Below, in pieces: positions 3,837 through 7,550 of a stretch of DNA of 7,550 nucleotides; position 1 is the stretch's first letter; each line of letters starts with the position of its first letter. The notes under the pieces are model-generated. The model saw nothing but the letters and a program-made list of their open reading frames with translations. It made no database searches and was not told the DNA's origin. The stretch spans positions 1-7,550 of the forward strand of contig DATEAK010000244.1 in assembly GCA_035288405.1 (NCBI GenBank), given 5' to 3'. Origin of the DNA: JACPSX01 sp035288405 [NCBI: bacterium]. Its GTDB lineage: Bacteria > JACPSX01. The translations under genes were made by a program, and so were the position numbers.

Positions 3837-6176
3837 ATGGAAATAAAATCGGAAGATACCGCCTCGACTCCTGAGCCATCCACAGTCCCTTCTTTGCCAG
3901 CCTTCCACCTTCGGAACCTCAAGCTGACGCGCTTCTTTCTTGACCAGCTTCTGAAACGTCTCAAGGTTTCGGTGCGGGTTCATGACTTGACGGATCAGTT
4001 CTGGGCCGGAGGGGGAATCGTCGTGGCCAACCACTTCACCCGCTTCGAGACCTTCGTTCTTCCTCATGTTCTCTACCAAAAAGCCCGGGTGAAGTTGAGG
4101 ATCCTGGCCCATCATTCGTTTTTCCAGAACCGATTCTTTGGAGACTACCTAAGAAGTGTCGGGGCGCTGCCCTCAAACACCCCAGGCAAATTTGAACTGA
4201 TCGCCCGGGACATCCTGCAAGGAGGCTGGTGGCTCATTTTTCCCGAAGGGGGCATGATTAAAGACCGCAACGTGATGGAGCGCGGAAAACTTCGGATTTA
4301 CGACAACGGAATCCGGCGCCCGCCGCACTCCGGCGCAGCAGTCCTGGCGCTCCTGGTGCAACGCTACAAAAACAATCTGCGCCGGGCCATCGAGAGAGAC
4401 CGGAACGAAGTCGAATCCGTTTGCCGGCGTCTCGGCCTCGAGCATTGCACTCGAGATGACTTGATGTCCATCTCCCAACGCCTTACTTCCCTTCTTCCGG
4501 TGAACGTCACCTACTATCCCTTGCGAAGCTCGGAGATGATCTTCCAGCAACTGGCCCGGCGGCTTCCTCACGATTTTTTGTCCCGCAACGGAGGGGAGCG
4601 GCTGCTGGAGGAGATTACCGTGGAGGGCTCGATGCTCCTGGGAGGAATTGAGATTGACATCCAGGTGGGCACCCCCCTGATCGTCGAGGCAGGCTTCAAG
4701 CGAATGGATCGGCGCCAGTTCGATGCCGGTTACCATCCCCCTCTGATTAAACTCGTGGAGGCCTTGAGCAACAGAAAGATCTTTCACACTTACGGACATC
4801 TGCTGGAGAAATGGCTTCTGGAAAGTGACCGCAGGACAAAGACCCGAGCCCGGCAAATCACCAATCACTATATGAAGCAGATCTACTCCCTTGTCACCGT
4901 GAATCTGGACCATTTGATCTGTGAAACCATCCATCAATCCGTCGTGTCGCTGGGCTTGCCCGGTCTGCCCGTCTCCCAGCTCCGACATGTCGTTTACAGG
5001 ACGGCGGAGACGGTGAGCCGGGAGCGCGAAATTCACCTTCACCCCGATCTGCAGGACCCTTTCGTGATTTACTCGCTTCTTACGGAAGATGGTCACCCGA
5101 AATTCACTTCCCTCCTGCAACGTCTGGAAAATACCGGCATCATCGAGCAAACGGGGGACAGGATTCAATTTAACGAAGAGAAGATCCGGCAGAACTCGGC
5201 GTTCACCCGGATGCGTCTCCAAAACATCCTGCAGGTCTACTCCAACGAGGTCCAGCCGCTTACCAAGGTCACTGGGGCTGTCGGTCTCCAGATTAAATCC
5301 TCCCGGCAATTTACGGGTCCCGAACTGGCGGATGCGCTCTTCAGCGGAGATCTCCAAGTCTACGAGAAAGAGTGGCAAAACGCGGCGGCCCATTCAGGAC
5401 CTTTGGCGGAATCCAAACCCCACGGGCTGGGAATCCCTTTTTTCTACCGGGGCCGGCGCGGAACGCGGGAAGGGAATACGGGAGTTTTGCTCATCCACGG
5501 GTTTTCGGCAACACCGGAAGAAACAAAACCTCTGGGCCGCACACTTCACGCTCGGGGGTACACAGTGTATGGAGTACGACTGCGGGGGCACGGCACCTCT
5601 CCGGCAGATCTGGACGGAAGGCTATGGGAGGACTGGTATGGCTCCGTACTGTGGGGCTACAGTTGTCTGCGCCAGTATTGTTCCACGGTGTTCGTTGCGG
5701 GATTTTCGGCTGGAGCGGCTCTGGCCCTGATTCTGGCTTCCAGGAAGGGGGAAACAATTCACGGAGCGATAACGGTTTCCCCTCCTATCCAGATGCAAAA
5801 TCCCTGGCTGCGCCTGGCGGCTCTTGTCGGAATGGTGACACAGCAGGTGAACTCGGAACCTGAAAACCCTCACGTCAACTACACGACTCTATCTCCCAAG
5901 GCAATCGCTCAGTTCAACCGCCTGGTAGAAGCTTGTCAGGCCGAGATTCCGAACGTGAGACAGCCCACCTTGATTCTCCAGTCCCGTAACGATCCCACTG
6001 TAAAACCGGAGAGCGCACAGATCGTCTACGACGAGTTAAGAATCCGGGACAAGAAGTTAGTCTGGATTGAGCGCCCTCGGCACGTGATCATCGGGGTGGA
6101 CTGCCCTGAAGTGCACGAGGAAATTGCCGGGTTCATCGCCCGGAGGACAACCCCCGCATCGTTTCCGGAAAATTAA
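3837..6176 (+). CDS. Fusion protein: PlsC/PlsB-like acyltransferase plus alpha/beta hydrolase
   Basis: A 779-residue protein with two enzyme modules. Residues about 40-290 resemble a glycerol-3-phosphate or lysophosphatidate acyltransferase: Asn65-His66 with an acid at Glu71 (family usually H-x4-D), the GALPSNTPGKF segment near 109-119 and FPEGG at 135-139. Residues about 300-520 are helical and recall the C-terminal part of PlsB. Residues about 545-770 form an esterase/lipase fold: HGFSATPEE from His554, nucleophile elbow GFSAG with Ser624, acid Asp719 in SRNDP, and His749 in RPRHV. The set fits small carboxylesterases and monoacylglycerol lipases. There is no signal peptide or clear membrane helix. 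ATG 3837 is the first start after an in-frame TGA at 3822-3824; its ribosome binding site is weak. A role in lipid synthesis or remodelling is inferred; the substrate is unknown. Nothing links it to the sulfur genes except divergence from the regulator. Confidence 0.85.
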   Translation: MEIKSEDTASTPEPSTVPSLPAFHLRNLKLTRFFLDQLLKRLKVSVRVHDLTDQFWAGGGIVVANHFTRFETFVLPHVLYQKARVKLRILAHHSFFQNRFFGDYLRSVGALPSNTPGKFELIARDILQGGWWLIFPEGGMIKDRNVMERGKLRIYDNGIRRPPHSGAAVLALLVQRYKNNLRRAIERDRNEVESVCRRLGLEHCTRDDLMSISQRLTSLLPVNVTYYPLRSSEMIFQQLARRLPHDFLSRNGGERLLEEITVEGSMLLGGIEIDIQVGTPLIVEAGFKRMDRRQFDAGYHPPLIKLVEALSNRKIFHTYGHLLEKWLLESDRRTKTRARQITNHYMKQIYSLVTVNLDHLICETIHQSVVSLGLPGLPVSQLRHVVYRTAETVSREREIHLHPDLQDPFVIYSLLTEDGHPKFTSLLQRLENTGIIEQTGDRIQFNEEKIRQNSAFTRMRLQNILQVYSNEVQPLTKVTGAVGLQIKSSRQFTGPELADALFSGDLQVYEKEWQNAAAHSGPLAESKPHGLGIPFFYRGRRGTREGNTGVLLIHGFSATPEETKPLGRTLHARGYTVYGVRLRGHGTSPADLDGRLWEDWYGSVLWGYSCLRQYCSTVFVAGFSAGAALALILASRKGETIHGAITVSPPIQMQNPWLRLAALVGMVTQQVNSEPENPHVNYTTLSPKAIAQFNRLVEACQAEIPNVRQPTLILQSRNDPTVKPESAQIVYDELRIRDKKLVWIERPRHVIIGVDCPEVHEEIAGFIARRTTPASFPEN

Positions 6177-6210
6177 GTGGGGAGACGGACAAACGGGCCT
6201 CGGGAGGTGG

Positions 6211-7550
6211 TTACCGCGCGGCAGCAGCACCTTCCCGCCTGAGAGGAACCGTAACGGTGGCTTTCTCGTACTTGCAGAACTCGTCCCGACGGCTTTCCTC
6301 AACGATGAGCCGATCGGCCTGAATCTCTTTGATCACCCCGCCTCGGGAACCCACCAGTGTGTTTACCGTGACCGTATAGCCTTTCCCATCCGGCGCCTGG
6401 ATCAAAGCTTTGTTCCCCAATTGACCCCAGAGGACCCCCACGAGCTTCAGGGAATCCAGATCATAGCGCTGCAAGGGAGTGCGGGCCACAATCGGCGGCT
6501 CCTGGCCCTTGCACACTTTCTCGGACAAGATGACCGGCCGGAAGGGATCCCTTTGAGCACCGGATTTTTCCGCTACCTTCCCCGGTGAGGCAATCGAGGA
6601 CTCTCCAGGCTTGTCCGCAGGCGCCGGAGCCGCCTGCGGGTTCAGCAAAGCCAAGAGCCCCGGCGGTGGCTCCGAGGGAGCAGCAGCGGCCGGCTTGGGA
6701 GTCTTGGGGATATCCGCCAGAGCCATGAAAACCCGGCTCGTGATCCAATTTTTGTCGTTCACGCTTTCCCCTACCGCGAAGGGAGCTACACGCAAAAGTT
6801 CCAGAGCCTGTAGCAGACCTGAGCCTTGCTGTTGGGCATTCTTCAAAGCAGGATTCATCGAGGCCACTACGGAGACGATGCGTCCGATCGAGTCAGCAGC
6901 CTTGTTCCCATTGACAAAGAAAACCCCGTTGCTTTTTTCAGAAAGCTGTCCCTTGGCCTCCAAGAAGCGCGCGTTTTTATCCAAGGACGCCACTTTTCCC
7001 GCCGCAATGTCGAGGGCGCTCATGAGCTTCGCCTTGTCCGTCGCCACCAGAAGGAAATCCTTGGTGACAGCGTACGCGGGGCTGAGGAGTTGAGGAATCT
7101 CAAGATAGGTAATCTCCACTCCCTGGTAACTCTGGCGCTTTAGGCCCTTGGATGGGATTCGTCCCTTACTTTTGGCAATGAGCCGCGTGAGCCCGCTGCG
7201 GAGGAGACGATCGACCTTGGCCCGATCTTTCACCTGCAGGATAACCAACGCCTGGGGAATTGGAAGCGAGCTGCCCGCATCCGCCGGCAGCAGCGCGTAA
7301 GCCCACTCTTTACCCACCAGGGGAACCAGATCGCGCTCGATGCTGATCCCCAGTTCTTCTTGAACAGCAAGCTGCAATTTTTCCCCGGGAGTGACTTGAT
7401 GAGAATCGGCCTTGAGAGCCGTACGGCTGCGGCTCCAAGAAGTCCGAGAATCGAAACTGTTATTAGCCACATACACAAAGGCATCTTCGGGAACAAAAGC
7501 GAGGGACCGATAGGTGGCCGGGAGTTGAGCGAGGCGCTTGACCTGTTCGG
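6211..7550 (-). CDS. DUF3352 protein with C-terminal PilP-like domain (5' end outside window)
   Basis: The frame is open from the right edge to TAA 6213-6211, giving 445 residues. A GTG at 7476 is in frame, but coding clearly continues upstream with LAFVPEDAFVYVANNS, the usual opening of a DUF3352 repeat, so the true start is beyond 7550. The first 260 or so residues look like DUF3352: IERDLVPLVGKEWA, LVILQVKDRAKVDRLL, YQGVEITYLEI, FLLVATDKAKLMSAL, GVFFVNGN. A Pro/Ala-rich linker follows (about nt 6590-6715). The C-terminal segment from RDPFRP (near nt 6540) through PLQRYDLDSLKLVGVL to a small beta domain resembles PilP, the inner-membrane lipoprotein that links pilus alignment and secretin subcomplexes. 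Two cysteines lie in this part. A pilus or envelope role is inferred. The gene is convergent with the fusion gene, 34 nt apart, with no sure terminator between them. Confidence 0.75.
   Translation of the reverse strand, partial: EQVKRLAQLPATYRSLAFVPEDAFVYVANNSFDSRTSWSRSRTALKADSHQVTPGEKLQLAVQEELGISIERDLVPLVGKEWAYALLPADAGSSLPIPQALVILQVKDRAKVDRLLRSGLTRLIAKSKGRIPSKGLKRQSYQGVEITYLEIPQLLSPAYAVTKDFLLVATDKAKLMSALDIAAGKVASLDKNARFLEAKGQLSEKSNGVFFVNGNKAADSIGRIVSVVASMNPALKNAQQQGSGLLQALELLRVAPFAVGESVNDKNWITSRVFMALADIPKTPKPAAAAPSEPPPGLLALLNPQAAPAPADKPGESSIASPGKVAEKSGAQRDPFRPVILSEKVCKGQEPPIVARTPLQRYDLDSLKLVGVLWGQLGNKALIQAPDGKGYTVTVNTLVGSRGGVIKEIQADRLIVEESRRDEFCKYEKATVTVPLRREGAAAAR

Noticed and set aside
3645-4115. 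Minus-strand frame of 156 codons across the divergent promoter region
   Set aside because: It runs through both candidate promoters and the start of the acyltransferase gene, and shows no family motif.
4173-5393. Long open frame of 406 codons on the minus strand inside the acyltransferase-hydrolase gene
   Set aside because: No recognisable motifs, and it is fully antisense to a gene whose catalytic motifs are clear. Open antisense frames are common at this G+C.
6201-6237. Imperfect hairpin CGGGAGGTG / CACCTTCCCG between the two convergent genes
   Set aside because: It has a bulge and an 18 nt loop, spans the stop codon of the leftward gene, and no T-run follows on either strand, so it is not a convincing terminator.

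Overview
The window is chromosomal DNA from a bacterium with intermediate-to-high G+C (upper fifties by eye). An apparent Sec signal peptide at the left edge and a PilP-type pilus domain at the right edge suggest a Gram-negative with type IV pili. The phylum cannot be fixed from this sequence. The gene set would suit Acidobacteriota, Nitrospirota, NC10 or deltaproteobacterial lineages, but that is a guess. No RNA genes, mobile elements, CRISPR arrays or large repeats were seen.

Layout. Positions 1-60 (minus) are the first 20 codons of a secreted protein that starts with TTG and runs off the left edge. Positions 61-245 are a divergent promoter region. The plus strand then carries a sulfur/amino-acid block: an O-acetylserine sulfhydrylase-type cysteine synthase (246-1169), a threonine synthase with an N-terminal zinc ribbon (1287-2525), a CysO/MoaD-like sulfur carrier (2527-2805) and a stand-alone NIL-domain protein (2858-3097). 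A convergent Rrf2-family regulator of CymR type follows (3182-3601, minus). A divergent promoter region (3602-3836) separates it from a 779-residue fusion of a PlsC/PlsB-type acyltransferase with an alpha/beta hydrolase (3837-6176, plus). At the right edge, on the minus strand, is the C-terminal part of a DUF3352 protein ending in a PilP-like domain (6211-7550), whose start lies outside the window.

How the genes fit together. In mycobacteria CysO carries sulfide as a C-terminal thiocarboxylate to a cysteine synthase. NIL domains recur next to homocysteine and methionine functions in other organisms. ThrC uses O-phosphohomoserine, a possible acceptor for homocysteine formation. The block therefore looks like a protein-bound-sulfide route to cysteine and perhaps homocysteine. 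The activating E1-like enzyme (MoeB/ThiF type) and a JAMM/Mec protease are not in the window. The carrier ends Gly-Gly-Lys rather than Gly-Gly, so it would need trimming first. The neighbouring Rrf2 protein has no cysteine and ends in isoleucine, as I recall for CymR, whose co-repressor is CysK. This suggests a local CysK-sensing control circuit. The cysK and thrC upstream regions share one geometry: TTGAC(A/T), 17 bp, a TAnnGT -10, then TTCTTGC at once. At cysK that word is half of a perfect palindrome.

Functional calls rest on motifs read by eye and remembered family features; no database search was possible.
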